Shown here: piece by piece, positions 23,480-37,800 of the stretch
Position numbering within the stretch: position 1 is the stretch's first letter
Layout of the letters: each line of letters begins with the position of its first letter
NCBI GenBank assembly: GCA_034687125.1
Contig: JAQGBZ010000013.1
Span: forward strand, 1 to 64,000
DNA from: Neelides folsomi
Taxonomy: Eukaryota; Arthropoda; Collembola; Neelipleona; Neelidae
Length of the DNA stretch: 64,000 nucleotides
Direction of reading: 5' to 3'
Made by a program: the position numbers and the translations under genes
Notes under the pieces: model-generated
The model's input: the letters and a program-made list of their open reading frames with translations, nothing else
What the model was told of the DNA's origin: nothing
The model's database searches: none

Positions 23480-25781
23480 CCTATAAAAATATGATTTGAT
23501 TAACATTTGACCCAAATAATTTATATGACTTTTTATATATTATGTTACATGTTTACATATAAACTCAGACAATATTACGTATTAAACAGAGGAATAAAAG
23601 TAAATACTAATAAAAAGAATAATATAGAATTTTTTATAATAGAATAGCATCAAATTGTTTGGCAAAGTTGTAATATGAATTAATTTATAGCATCCATTTT
23701 AATCAGGATTTGATTTCTTTAATGAAATGTGTCCTTGCTCATATTCATCACTTTTTATATTCTATTCAATTTCCTTCCAAAATATTTTTTAATCCTGAAG
23801 GTATTCAAAGTCTTCTGAGCAATTAGCAAATAAAAAACTTAAATTATAATCCAAGAATTTTAATTTATCATTGTGCCTTTGACCAATTTCTTCTTTATTG
23901 AATAAAAAAGTGAGGAGCCGAACGAGAAGTTCCTTATTGTCTTCCATTTGAAGAGAATTGTAATGTGATAGGTGCAATGGGGTGTATATGGCTTCCCACA
24001 TTCTTGTTTGAGTAGACGTTATTATGATATTGAATCAAAAGAGATAAAATTCCCAGCTGGAGAATCCTATACATTCAAACATGTAGAAGATTGAAAGAAT
24101 GAGTCACTCGCATTCCCAACTTAAACGATTCTGCCAGCCTTGCAATTAATCCCTCTTTTCAGTTCCATCTCTCACCTGCCTTTCTGTCTAATCGTAATAC
24201 GCTCCAGGGATATCATTGGCGTCTTTTCGTGGAAAAAAACTTCCAGAAGGATTTGTCTCCTAGTGTCTTAAATCTCCTTCAGATGTTTAGAAAATTAAAA
24301 AGTGAATGGAATAAAAGAGTATCTACGTCAAAGTGATAAAATGAGTGCTACTTGGCTGTGAAAATTAGGTTGGAATAAAACTCATCTGCCTCAATGGGAA
24401 ATGTGATGAAACTTAAAAGTTCAACACGTACTAAACACATTAGAGTTAAAGTTTGGAAAATGAGCCGAATGAAAAAATTCTGCATATGAAGTTTGGTCTG
24501 AGACCAGAAGCCCAAACAAAAGCTATATTTAACATTGTAAGTAAACGATGGGACACGTGTTATGAGGGTTTGGAATTACACATCATCTTTCCCCGGTGCT
24601 CATTCATAAATTCTGAATGGGAATTTGACTTCATCATATGCACAAACTTCATAAAACTTTCCTACTACCGAAGATCAATGAAAAAACATTCGAATTACTC
24701 AATTACTACATTGAACCATTTTCAGTTCAATTCAACTTTAGAACAAACTTGCTTAAATTTTAAGTAGTGTAATCGAGGAATTGGTAATGAAATATCTAAT
24801 TACATTTTTGTATCATAAACCTTGTCTTGAAATCTGAAAAAACCTCCATTAGAGGCTCCATTGGATGAGGCAACGTCAAAATGAGTGAAGTGAATCAACT
24901 TAACTCTCATCGTTTTATGCAAATGACTGAAAAGGGCATATGAGAGGAATAGAAGTGTAAAAGACGAATCTTCCCCTAACGCTTGAAACATGATGAGTCT
25001 GTAATTAAAGTGGCTGGGAAGTTTGAGCAGAGAGAACCACAACGACCCATCTCCATCCATCCTTTGGGTCAGAATTACAAAATGCTAATTTAATTCCCAT
25101 TATTCATACTTATCCACCTTTTGTTTTCTTCATTATCCCTTTATTGTTTTCTCATTACTTTTATTTTAGTGATTCCTCTTTGGATCCCTAATGTATTGGT
25201 CTGACTCTCTCATGTTCCGTTCCCAATGAGTTTCTATTCAAATCCGGTGTTTTTCCCCAGCAATGAAGCCACGAGTAGTAGATGAATTCCAGGAGGAACC
25301 AAACCCACCTTAAATAATTACTAGGTGCTTTCATTACCCAAACAATTGCGCCCTTCGCTTGCTCCTTTTACGTCTCATCTTTCAATCTGGTGAAGCTGGA
25401 AGCCAAGGAGGGGCAGGGTAATGAACCGCATCTGATTTTATATCTGCTCCATAACCATCATATTTTATACATTATATGTACACATATGTAATATGTACAT
25501 GTACACATACATTTTGTATTGAATGATAAGAGTTATGATGACACTCACTGTAAGTTTTGGTGCCGTTAAGGCTAACTTGCTACTTTGTCCGTAAGAGCCA
25601 GAATGTTTGGCCAAATATATGTATTCACGGACAAAAAATGTACTTTTACCAATCTAAAATAAACTTACAGAATAGGCTTTGCAATGTTTAACCTAAATAA
25701 TGACACTTTATTTGCTCAACCCATTGTTTCAGACATTTGAGATAATGAACGCCTAATTTGAATGAGAGATACGGAGTTTTG
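23480..25781 (-). other. probable first intron of cv-2
   Basis: If the upstream exon is right, this is a 2.3-kb intron. It is mostly AT-rich with a (cataca)-free, ordinary composition and a TG/CA-rich stretch near 25470-25515 (tgtacacatatgtaatatgtacatgtaca). Open frames at 24453-24767 and 24800-25060 match nothing I know. Confidence 0.4.
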
Positions 25782-25786
25782 CTTAC

Positions 25787-25914
25787 ATGTCGCAGGTTGG
25801 GTGATTCCGGTGGGGATTGGGGCGAATGAGAGCTTCTTTTGAAGATTGATCCGAGGTCCAGAGCTTCATCTTCCTCCGCTTCTCTTCCATGCGAAGTCTC
25901 AGGTTTCCCGACAT
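25787..25914 (-). other. possible upstream cv-2 exon with alternative start
   Basis: The exon carrying the cv-2 start used above is preceded by a good acceptor (ATATTTTTATAG at about 23479), so at least one 5' exon lies upstream. On the minus strand an ATG at 25914-25912 opens 42 codons that reach a consensus donor (GACAT|GTAAGC). The last two bases, joined to the 23.5-kb exon, continue in frame (ATG CTT CCG ATG TCC). This would add about 45 residues before the known start (MSGNLRLRMEEKRRKMK...), basic and without a signal. It may equally be plain 5' UTR with chance openness. Confidence 0.35.
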
Positions 25915-26230
25915 GAGTGTCTTTGGTTCACTCTCGCCGCGAGGACGACTTGAGGAGGAACTACTACTGTAACAACTACTTCACTTCATGAACTCACTCG
26001 GACCCACATTCCAGGGTGGAATTATTGGCGAGGTTGGCTGCTCTGTGGGGAGCTCGTTCCTGGCGAGCCGACAGTGTGGACACGCGGTTTTGTTCTGGAT
26101 ACCTCCGACCTGATCCTCTGCCGCTCAACAGCTCTACTCGAGTGACACTGAGCGAGGAACGGGCTGGCCTCCGGAAGAACTCGGCCGACTCAGCCGCTCC
26201 TCCCCGCCCCTCGTAAACCCCTAACTATAC
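25915..26230 (-). promoter_or_regulatory. likely cv-2 promoter / 5' UTR region
   Basis: A GC-rich island directly upstream of the possible first cv-2 exon, ending sharply in AT-rich sequence at about 26230. On the plus strand it holds a 66-codon frame that I read as a by-product of base composition. No TATA box is obvious. Promoter assignment rests on position and composition. Confidence 0.35.
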
Positions 26231-29200
26231 ATAGTCATACACAAGTAATAACTTAACTCTTCTAACTCACTCACAATCCGCCTATGATCCACCTTACTCA
26301 TCCGCATCTTAATTACCTTGCTAAATAGTATAGCACAAACATGTTCCCTTCAAGGGAGTCAACTCCTCAATTCCCATTCTATCCAACAAATATCTGATAT
26401 TAGTTCAACAGATTTTACCCAATGGGTTTTTATAGTGTGTTGTTCTTAAAGAGGAAAATGAAAGACAATAAAATAATTTTTAACATTGGTTAACTGTGCA
26501 AACTAATAAGTAAATGCATATAAGACAAGCCGTTTAAAATCCAAAAACTTATACACAAATCAGTTAACTCATTTTCGTTTTTACAAAGTATCGACTATCG
26601 ATTAGGTCTCATATTTCCTCTATTGCTATTTCTAATTTTTCAAGTTTACAGTATGAATTACATAATTTTTAAGTACTTAAGTGTACATATTATTAAAAAT
26701 AAAAGTTAAAAAACGTTTTCATATTTAAATTGCGCTGATGATATGCCAAAATGCCAAGATTAGATTAGAAATGGTTTTGGATCCTTTAGTAAACATTGCA
26801 TCTAAAATTAAGTACCATCATTTGATGTAATGGCCTAATGGCTAATGATTCCTTTGAATCTTGGTAAAATAAATATATTGTTTCATGTTTGGCGGAAACT
26901 CAAAACAAAATGGTTTATTTGAGGTTATGTCATATTTTGTAATGCATTTAAGATGTTGAAGTCATTAGCATTTTCATCAACAGCATGAATACCCAGATTA
27001 AAAGCAAGTATGACAATATAACTTAAATGAATAAAAATATAAGATGTGGTCGGTCGTGAGTTAATCTACGAGTTGTTCATAAAAAGAGAGTAAGATTTTT
27101 TGACACTAACTCCATATCTATTAATTAAAGTCGTTCCTTGAGGTAGGTTATTTCGCAAGTGGGAGACGGTGAGTGGGGAAAGTGATAAGAATGCGAATGA
27201 GTCAATGTCGCCGTGAGTCTCAAGATGCTTTGAAAACCCAAAGATTTGCTCGGAATTTAAGGAAGAATTCATCATTGAAGTTGGCAAATATCCTTTGATA
27301 GACTCGATAAACAACCGCGGATCTTCTTTATCCACATACATACCAAGCAAAAATACATACATCGAGCTAAGTATTAAGTATACTTATTTTATTACAATCC
27401 AATATGTTAATCTGTTAATCTGTAAATAAGTGGTGGATTGGAATCAAGAAAAAAAACTCTCGCATCTCCACAAACTAAAACGAGGTTTTCATTTTATATT
27501 CATCTCAATAGACCTTGCACAAAGATCAATTTTTTATCATTGAAGCATTTTGTTTCGCCTAAAGACTGGTATTTTGAGTCTCCAACGATGAATCTTTGAT
27601 TTAAACTAACTTTAAGTCATTTACTATACGTAATTACTTACGTAGATACATACATATGTATTCGTACTTATGCAATGGTAAAAAATCCTTACGTACTTTT
27701 CGTGCATCCTTATCAATTCATACGTAAGTTTGATGAAATTTTGCGTGTGCTTATTTGACAGTTTCGAAGTATCTACTACGTCAAAAGAAATATGTAAATA
27801 AATTAAATAAGTACGATTGCAAAGACTTTAAGGATTATTTTCAGAGGATTAACTTTATATGCTAATCAAATCTCATTGTTGTTTGTTCGTCGAGCATTTT
27901 ATTTACTTTGATTCAAGTACCTGGGATAGGAAAGATGCAAATCTTATAATAGAGGAAGGTGCATGTAATAATCGTGTAATCCAATCATAATAATAGTAAG
28001 GTGGTAGGAATAAAAGTTAAAGCTATTCTTTTCAATTTAGATATCCATTGATGAAGTTGTGAAGCGATGAAGACCTTCCACACCGTGAGTTGACAAATGT
28101 GACACAATGTGCGGCAATTTTGTAGGATCCTCCTCCCACAGAACCAAATTCCATCATACCATTTACAAATGAAGCACATCCATGCATACTTTTTATATAT
28201 CAGTACAATTTGAAGATATAAGGGCAGATATACCTACTGTTAACATCATAAGCCTAATATTTTTAAGTACTTAAGGCGGCTATTGATATACTAAAAGTAA
28301 ATATAGCAGCTCAAAATGATATACAGGAAAACTTCATAGAGGTGTATCTTCTTCCTTGGGTAATATTTTCTAAAGGTCTCATTTGATAAGGTGTATATTT
28401 GATAAGAGCATTAAGTAGGCGGTCGGTTGAAATTAACTTCATTGAATCCTGGTGCAGCGGCTGGGAGTGAATAAATCCTCACCGAGACTTCTAATGCGAA
28501 TAGGTACCGCCTACGTCTTTCGGGGCCCGAAAATAAATCCCAGGAGCCAAAACAGCTATATGTATAAATAAAGAGTACACATTCATATAAATAATTGAGC
28601 CGTGTAGAAATTCATTCCACCTACATGAACCATAAGGGTCTGAAACATGAATCCAACTCGTTTCTTTTTCAACTTTGTCCCAATCAGGAATCAATTGAAT
28701 TTTGTCTATGTGGTTAAATCTATCAATCATTTCATCTGATTGTAAGATCTAGGGGAAAGTCTTTTGAGTTAATGCCTGGCTTTAGATCTGAAAAAGTTAT
28801 TTTTGAATTGTAAAAATAACCAATAAAGTGAATCCGATCTTTAAACTTGACATTGGAATGAGATTTGAAATTGTTCTTAGAGTAAAATGAGTCCATTAAT
28901 TTAGCAATTTAATAAATGTACGTATTATCTTAATGTGTATTACAAACTCCAATAAAATAAGATTAATTATATGTGATAATTTAATTATAATTTCATTTAT
29001 GAAGAGGTCAAGTTGTAAATTGTAAGCATGTAATATCAAAATGAATATGTGTATTAATAGGTATATTAAAATTAAATATCTATCATATATTACAATACCA
29101 TAAAATATGACATGATTTTTATAATTTACAAAGTATGAAGTCACCATATTGGCTATAGTAAGATATGTATAAATTAATATAAATGTACCCAACAAATTAC

Positions 29201-31258
29201 ATGATGTACAAATTATATGAAAAAATAAAAATTCCCACGTGTTTAATTGATTGATTGACCTTGCCGCGGATAATTCTTTATTTGTACAACGATACTTTGT
29301 ATTAATTAGTTATGAAATCGAGAAGGAGACGATTGCCGAAAGGAAAGCTGAGAATTAAGGGATTAAAAGCCAAATGTCGAGCGTGGCGGCGACCGAAGGT
29401 AAAAAAGGTGAGAATTGTGGAAAAAGTGTCAAATGTTGAATGAGCCGAGTTAGTTTTCTACGACCAGGCAGGGGACTTTTGAAGATTAAACGAGTCGGGA
29501 GGCGAGACGGTGGCCGAGGGTCGGTTGGTCGGTGAAGGTCAAAGGGCCCTGGCGACGACCTTCTGCTGTGTGGGAAACAATTAGGGTCCTCCAGGTGACA
29601 GGGCCTAATGAGCCACTGCCCTAATGGAACCTCGTGATGGGACGGGACGATAAGGGCGAGTTACAATTCTGCTTGCGTCATCCCACTCACTCGCATTCCT
29701 TCTTTCCAAAATTGCCCGGACTATAAATAAGCCCCTATTCTTATCCCCCCATTTATTCCAAATGGAATAACACTATTTTTAAAAGTGGAGAAGAATTTTA
29801 AAGAGATAATTAATAAGTGGAGTTTCCTCAACACATGATGGTCTGTGGGATCAATAAATAGTTGATGCTCCTTTTCCAACTTGATAGAATGTTCAAGATG
29901 ATAATGAGAATACAAACAGTCACAGAGAGGAATAGGGCACTAAAAAACTAATAAGTACCAACTATACATATTTTCTTCTCATGTTCCAATCCGTTGGTTC
30001 GCCTCATCTCTTTGTGGTTTACATAAACTCACGAGGTTCCTTTTAATGTCTTCAAAGGAAGAGATAAGAAGAGATGAAACTTGGAAGTCACCGTGACTCC
30101 TGACCCCGTCCACCAACCTCGCGAGTGCCAGAGCTAGAGAAATAAATCAGATTCGATCAACTCGCTCTCAAATTAAACCAATTATGAATTTTTATAATAT
30201 CCCTCAGCTCGTTTTGCGAAAAATTGGCGAATTTATGAGCAGCGGATATTTGAAGATCCAAGAGCTCATTGCTCAACTCTCCTTACTTCTTTGATAAAGT
30301 AAGTACAATAAATGATTATGCTCTTTTACATACATACTCTTAATTTGGCATTAATTCTCCCTTGGCATAAAAGATAATGAAGAATGTTCCTCTCTGACAT
30401 TTGACACCCGGAGTTCCTTATGGTATTAAGAGAATCGCCCATGGAGCGAATGATCTTTATAACGTTCTTTACGAGAGCGCTAAAGGGTCTCATGTATCAA
30501 AGTGGTGGCGGTAGACCAGAAAGAAAATTGTTTAAAAACGACCTTTCACAAAGATGAGTGAGAGAGTTTAAAGAACTCGCCGATGTATCTAACAAGTGTT
30601 AGGTCTTGGGAATAATAACCTCTTTGGATCAATCCACAGTTTACATTTTTATTGTTTACTCAAATACATTTTACACGTACAAATATATTATCTGTGCTTA
30701 ATGGTAAAGCTCAAGTGGACAATTTGGATGTGGAGTACGCAATAAATATCTCATATTAGAATATGGGTCATCCCTTCAACAACTCGTTTGTCAATTCTTC
30801 CTTCTGAAGATTTCTTGGATAATATTTATTTATTTCGGTTTCCGATTTGTTTTATCTGGGATCCGGTGGTCCCCTGCAGTCTGCTCCATCACCGAGCGCC
30901 GCTCTGTCTCTCTTATCTATCTGAACGCCTCGCGACTCAATTCCCAATGTTTCCAACCTACACAGAGGAGTTTTATCTTTGGCCTAATTACTTATCTGCC
31001 AATACTGATCACCCAAATCACTCTCTCTCTCATATCTCAATTTAATTTTAACCATACAATGTAGTTAATTGTGAACTAATATTTTTACTCCATGAAGAAT
31101 AGGAAGTCAATCCTATTAGGTATCCATTATAAATTTTCATAGCTAACACGACCTAATACCTTTATAAAAGAAAAATTCCTATATTTTATTTATTTTATTC
31201 AATATTTATATGTATCTGTACTCACAGTCAATCTCTAACATTAAGCGAGATGGTATTC
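26231..31258. other. gene desert, part 1
   Basis: No coding sequence can be supported. Short open frames (for example 27066-27362 and 28491-28730, both minus) show no domain. The sequence is AT-rich except for a GC-rich island at about 29330-29720. That island holds TGTGGGAA (29569-29576, CSL-type), AGGTCAAAGGG (nuclear-receptor half-site type), CAGGTG (E-box) and several TAAT cores. It may be a regulatory element for cv-2 or for a gene further right. Confidence 0.45.
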
Positions 31259-31828
31259 ATATGGCTTTGAACTATCTAAATCAATCTATCTCGGATTCAA
31301 AATTTGTTTTATCCGTTTCTAGAGAATTTTCAAAATGAGTCGAAAGTTTATTTTTACTTTAAAGTTATTGATGATCATATCACAAAAATTGGTGTAAATG
31401 AGTTAAAAAGGCAAATATTAATACACGTTGAAATTTTGACTATATTGTCTTTCTTTTTCTTATATATATTTCTATTCTGTATAATTTTCAGTGTAAACTC
31501 TACCTTATTCATAATTCTGTATATATAAAGGACTGTATTTAAAAGTTATGATTCCAAAGTGCAAATATATAAGGAAATTGCTTAAACAAAATTAACCAGC
31601 CAAGTAAAATGTTTTCAACGATAAAAGAACAAAGCGACTGATTTTGAGTCGCAATATGTATTAGTCTTACATAACCAATTCCTCATTATACCCCAATATT
31701 TGTGATATGATCATCAATAACTTTAAAATAATAAATTAAATTATCGACTCATTTTGAAAATTCTCTAGAAACGGATAAAACAAATTTTGAATGCGAGATA
31801 GATTGATTTAGATAGTTCAAAGCCATAT
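31259..31828. mobile_element. fold-back element with long inverted arms
   Basis: Two arms of about 140 bp are reverse complements of each other: 31259 to about 31400, and about 31690 to 31828. They begin ATATGGCTTTGAACTATCTA and are nearly identical for the outer 90 bp, then diverge with small changes (shared inner string AAAGTTATTGATGATCATAT). The 290-bp middle is AT-rich. No open frame of meaning is present. This is the form of a fold-back or long-TIR MITE. No target-site duplication is clear at the edges. The few mismatches between the arms suggest it is not very recent. Confidence 0.8.
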
Positions 31829-34800
31829 ACCTAAATACAAATATACGATATATAAGCTGTATAAGCTAGTTTGAAAGATAAGCATTATTAGCAATGTATG
31901 TATAAATACAAAAAAGTTTACTCTGGTTATGAATACTTACAGCCATTACCAAACTTTTGTGATGAACAATGACCAATGGCCATAATATACAAATTGCATT
32001 TGCATTATTAACTTTAAAAAAAATAAGTTTTTAACACCCGGATATTCAACTATCGTTTATCGGCCACTTTATTTCATTATATGCAACATATCCAGATTGT
32101 GCTAATTTAAATATCTGTAGCTATCCTATGTTTGTTTGCTATATAATACAGATATTAATTTCATTTGGTTCGCATGAATTGAATATATAAGTACTTTATG
32201 ACAAGAATTGAATGTAAAATTAAAATTTTAACCATGAATTAGTTTCATCTTTCAATTTCTCATAGAATTATGAATCATATTTCTTGTGTTAGTGCTATTA
32301 TAAAACTTTGATGCAATGAATTATTGATGAATATTACTTTCCTACAATGTATCTTACTATTTTGCAATTACATAAATGCTTATACTAAATAAAAATATGT
32401 ACTTACATAAAGATAATAGGAGTGTATGAATGAATAAACATAAAAGTAATTTTACCTCACACTTATATATTTGAATATCTTTTTATCAATATTATCAGCA
32501 AATGAATTAGACTTTATTTTCCGTGAACGATTATTACATTCCTTCCTTACATTACAATTGTATCTAATATTATTATGATAAGTATAAATAAATAGTTGAT
32601 ACATACCTGTGATAATTACCAGGCATTGTTTTAACAAACAAAATTTAAGCAATGTGACATGATTATAGTTTAAATGTTCTTTGACATTTTTCTGATTTTG
32701 ACAATAAATATTGATAAGTTGAATTATTTAAATAAATAACAAAGCTTTTATTTCTTATTTTATTTTCAGTTAAAATAAGTATCAATGTCTCTGTATGTGC
32801 AAATGTAATTTTTGCATAACCAGTACATACATAGGTATATCTGTAACATTTAATGTGTGTAACATTAAACATGTTGACTTAATATTTTTTAAAGAACAAG
32901 AATCGGATTAAATTTTAAAATCCACTCAAATAACAAACTGTAATAATAATAACGATTAAATGTGATTATAAAAGGATCGAGAATTGAGATGATTACTTTT
33001 GATATTTATAGAGTATAAGTACAATATCCGGAAGGACGCAAGTAAAACATCTTTAAAAATTTGACATTTTGCATTTTGCTTACTCACTTTAGCTTATCAT
33101 TAAATATGATGAGATTTAACTTAAAAATAAGATTGCATCGATATATGGTTCAGCTATTGAAAGTTCATTCACTTTCACCACTTTTATGTGTACAAACTTT
33201 CCACACTGCCAATGCACTGGTTAAAATTACTGTCCTTTGGACTTAAATAGAGCACTTTAGAGTATGACAAAATAAAACATTTATTTCTGGGTAAATTAGC
33301 TCAAATAAAGTAAGTAATTACTCACAGATTTTGTCATATAAGTAAATTGCATTTTGTCCTAAAGCAAAGCTAGCACTTTTGTAAGTATCAGTATATCTAA
33401 ATACTTTTGCCTTAATTATAGCAAAAGAGTTAGTTAATGTAGATCGTTACTGGAACCCGTTAATACAAACTTAAGCAGTATTGAGGAGCAATTAGTAGTG
33501 AGGCTCATGATGTAGACGAAAAGTTAAATGAAAACTAATGATTTTGCATATCTCATATGTGGGAGAGGAAAGGAAAGCATAAGGCGAATATGAAACTGGT
33601 AACTGTAGTATGTGTGTTGATTTGTCCGATAGAGGATCGGCCTACGAACGTCCTTCAATCTCTTACCCCTTCTCCCCCATGATCATCTCCGCGTAGCTCA
33701 CGGCCACATTCCTCGACCACCTCACCCACTGAGCAACCAAGAACTCCTATGATTAAGGCCCTTAACTACCGTTTCCCTCTTTCATTATCTCAAACCTTAT
33801 TAACCACAATTGTTCAAATTAGTCTCGGCAATCACGAGATGAATCAACTACCTATTATTATCCTTGTCTCGAACAACAAAGTCACTTTTTACCAATCATC
33901 CCTCATCGAACCTTTTCATCTCTCATCAAAAGTCATTAATAATACCTATTTTAATTTTCTTCAATTTAAAAATATCCTCATTTGCAAAAAGCATGAATTG
34001 TAAATGAATTAGTAATCCAAAAAAGTCGGAGTGCATCAAACAAAAGTCAAAATATTAAACTTGAGGGCATTCATGTTTCCTGCTATGTATGTATAAATGT
34101 ATTTGATGTACAAACACCCAGGTCCTAACACTTTTGTACACATTGACGGCAAGTAATAAATGGTGATAATAAGTAGGTAATATGGTAGGATGAGTAAGAC
34201 ACATTAGGTTATAAAGATACTGTTGGTAAAGTGAGTAAGGTGTTCATTGGCGACAAACTGCTGTTTCGCCCGCACCTTAAAATGGGTAGTGATAGGGGCT
34301 TCTCACTCTGTTTAGAAATCTTATCATTTCCTCATGAGCATGCATCAAGTGGAGGGACGAGGGCTGAGTTAATTGGCTCCCAATCGCAATTTGCGAAGAA
34401 GATGAAGGGAGAGCCCCACCTGTGCTGCAAAACACGACTTGTTGGAGCCACGGCCCGCAGAGTATCACCAGAATCTCTACACACTTTCCTTACCTTGTTT
34501 CTTGATTCCACATATCATGGCGTAAATTGGCATTTATCTCGGCTCTGCACAAAACTTACATGCCTACTTAATCCCCCTATGCCAAATGCCAACCCAAACC
34601 ATAAGAACTCTGTACATTTTCTTTTCCTAGGGGCACAACTCTTCGAGATGTAAAACACGGTTTGTCGAGGCATAAAAATTTCTCTTTATAAAAGACTTCA
34701 AGAAATATATTTAAATTATTCAAATTGTTTGGAGAAATTACTTTATAATTAGTACAACCTGCGTAGTATATGGACCAAACACTTCCTTCTACTACAAATA

Positions 34801-37800
34801 TATTCCTTAAAAGGAACCTAAAGGGTAAAAGTGTATACATCAAGTTTATCCACAAATGTTATATGGTACGATATTGATAAGTACTGAATATGTACGATGT
34901 AGGTATTTGTGTACGATAAATATAAAATTACATATTTATGTATTGTATTTATGGAGTAAAGGGGTATGAGCAGTGAATGTACAAAATGTTTTAAGTATTT
35001 ATGTTCTATCTCTTCGTTATGTTATATAACAATGTTGGTGGAATTCTGAGTAACTCTCTGCTTTCATCCATGGTGGTCTTCCTACCAATTCCAACCATTC
35101 TTGGAAGAAATTAACTCTTCTGACGGCCTCGTTAGAAAAAGTAATGGTTGAAATTGAGAAATTATGCGGTTCGTGTACTTTGAGGGCCCACATGGCCCTC
35201 AATTCTTCATCCCCATCTACTCAAAGGCCGGGGAGAGAACTTTGGACTCTCACGGACTTCCTCAATCATCTTTTAAGTCTCCCCTTTCAGCAACGGCGTG
35301 AGGAGTGATGACAACTCCTGTCAATTTCACCAACCGTCGAGTTAACCCGAATAACATCCTTTAATATAAACATTGTAACTTGTGGAGTCTGAAGGGTTTT
35401 GTGCTCCACTTCCTGCGTCATCTATGCATTTCCCATCATTTTATACGCGATGAAGGAATAATGAAACTATTGTGAAGAAACCTTATTTACACTCTTCTTA
35501 TTTTTAAAATTTTGAGAGAATTGAACTCAATTTTCGGTCTATTAGGTCGTATATACACTATATTAATATAGACTATACTCTAGGATAGATATTATAGCTT
35601 CATATGCTATTATTTAAAAAACCGTGTTAAGGAGGATGGCTGACCTCATATTTTTCTTAAATATGAGTTGCTCCCAAGAACAACTCGAGAGTTCATGTTG
35701 TGACTAAATTAACAGTTGTGAGCCGAAATTTGTGAAAATGAAAATTTTATGTAGGATATGAGTAAAATGGAGAACGTTCTCAACAGAGTAATGTTATAAA
35801 TTTACTCTTGTTCCTGTTTAATAGGAGTGAGAGTGAGATGCATGAAGATTGATAGAAATGATATCCGAACTGAGGTTGCCGACACGAATGTTTGTACAGA
35901 AGGGTTTATGAAATGATCCCATCCAGTCTGGGGCTCCTCGGCCTTTCAGAAGACGAGAGTTTATTTAATAAGGGGAATGTATTTATGGGCGGCGGGGCGG
36001 CCAAGAGCAACCGGCGAAGCAATAATGGGAACTAAATCCCCTTCAACGAACCCACTTGCATAAACAATCGGGATCTCTTTTCTTCACCTCAGCACTTTTC
36101 GGAAACCGAAGTAAACATTTCACCTTCCTCTGGGGGCCTTTAAACATCCCTCCTCATTAGCCTCCTTTTCCACAACTAAACCACTCAAATTATACTTATT
36201 TTCCTCCACCCATGAGTATTTTTAAATCAGAAGATTCCCTATATTTAAATATCCCCAGACTCGTCCAGAGCGGCCTATCCAGCCAGACAAGGCGAGCATC
36301 GTGGATGGTAATTTATACGGAAAGATTATATACCATGGCTGAGTCAAGAAGAATCTTTCACTCAAAAGTGGAAGTTCTAGATTCTTAAAGTGAGGACTCG
36401 ACCTCAACATGAAATGTTGAAGAAGAATGCAGGCCCATTAAATTAAAAGTATTTCGGACGGCTTTCGGTAAAGTAATAATGATTGATTTGACTCTCGGCC
36501 TGCTCCCGTCCACTCCTTCCCAATGAGTATTTGCTCACATCGACGTCCTCGCAAAGCTTCCCCGACATATCTCGCCGGGATGGGCAAGGGCGGCGAGGAT
36601 CTTCCTCTTATATAAATTACACTACACAACGAGACAGACCTCTCTGTTCGTGGAGTTACAAGATAATAGGTAATTTACAAACGCTTCACATAATTCGTCG
36701 TTGCAGAGGCAGCTGGGGAGATGAGGGTATTCTCATACTACGAGCACGTGAGCGGCTCGTAATTACAAAAACTTGCAGTGTGAGATTCGCATACGTCAGT
36801 AATCAATTTGATCCGCCTGCGTATTTATTTACTACTACCTAATACTCCTCTCACTCAGATTTACATTTTACGCGAGAGGCGAAGTGAAGTGAAGGAGATT
36901 TATCTGTTAAATAAAACTCATTTTTCCTTGCAAAAATGAAGGAGAGGGAAGGAGACGAGTCTCTGGAGATAAAATGGATACAACCAACACGTTTAGCTCA
37001 GGAATTTATTTTATGACTTTATATAGCCCATATTGAGTGGATTAGACTAACTAACTCTACTAACTACTAATAATACAATTGCGTGGAATTTGCGCTCATG
37101 TCCTTAGAAGCTATTAAAAATCGAGAATTTCGAGCTAAAGCCGAAAATTTCCAGTTACTCCTTCCACAGCTCCTTCACATTGTAAGACCTCTGAACCTCG
37201 CTCACCTTTCCCTACGACAACCTTCCGAGGGATGGAACGATGAGGGAATTCCATATCACCCATTACGCCGTCTAATCTCCTCCCTTGCAGTCAAAAGATT
37301 TTACACTCTCTCCCTTTATACTTTTTCATCCTTACATATTATTCTCTTCTGAAATAAAATCATGGTAAAAAGGTTCTCCTTTATATCTCTGACCATGATC
37401 ACTTACAAAGCGTTTCATAGGTAGAATTTATAAGGTTTTCGAGATGGGGGATAAAGAATGCCATTTTGATGCCTCAACCGCCTCAAGTGCATGGCTTGAT
37501 TGGAATTGTTGTGAATAATGAAAGTGGAAGCTGATGACTCTGATTGAACTCCAAACTCCAACTTTTTTCTCAATTAAATAATTGATTTCCTCCTCTTGGC
37601 GCCGGCCGATTTTATTTGCACCAATCCTCCATCACTCAATAAAATCTGTATTGGGAGGCTTACTGGAATTTCAAGAGTGGCGAAGATGTCTCTATTTCGG
37701 ATACGCCCATTTTACAACTTAAAAGAATGTCTACTTGATAAATTATAAGCTAGCCCTCAATCTCGAGCCTTCGGATTCAATTTTATGGCCCAACCGTCTC

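Noticed and set aside
26016-26216. 66-codon Arg/Leu/Ala-rich frame in the cv-2 promoter island
   Set aside because: Amino-acid content follows the GC-rich base composition; there is no homology or splice context.
34231-34653. 140-codon open frame on the plus strand
   Set aside because: No domain, mixed composition, overlapping open frames on the other strand and no splice partners. It lies in a GC-richer island where long frames are expected by chance.
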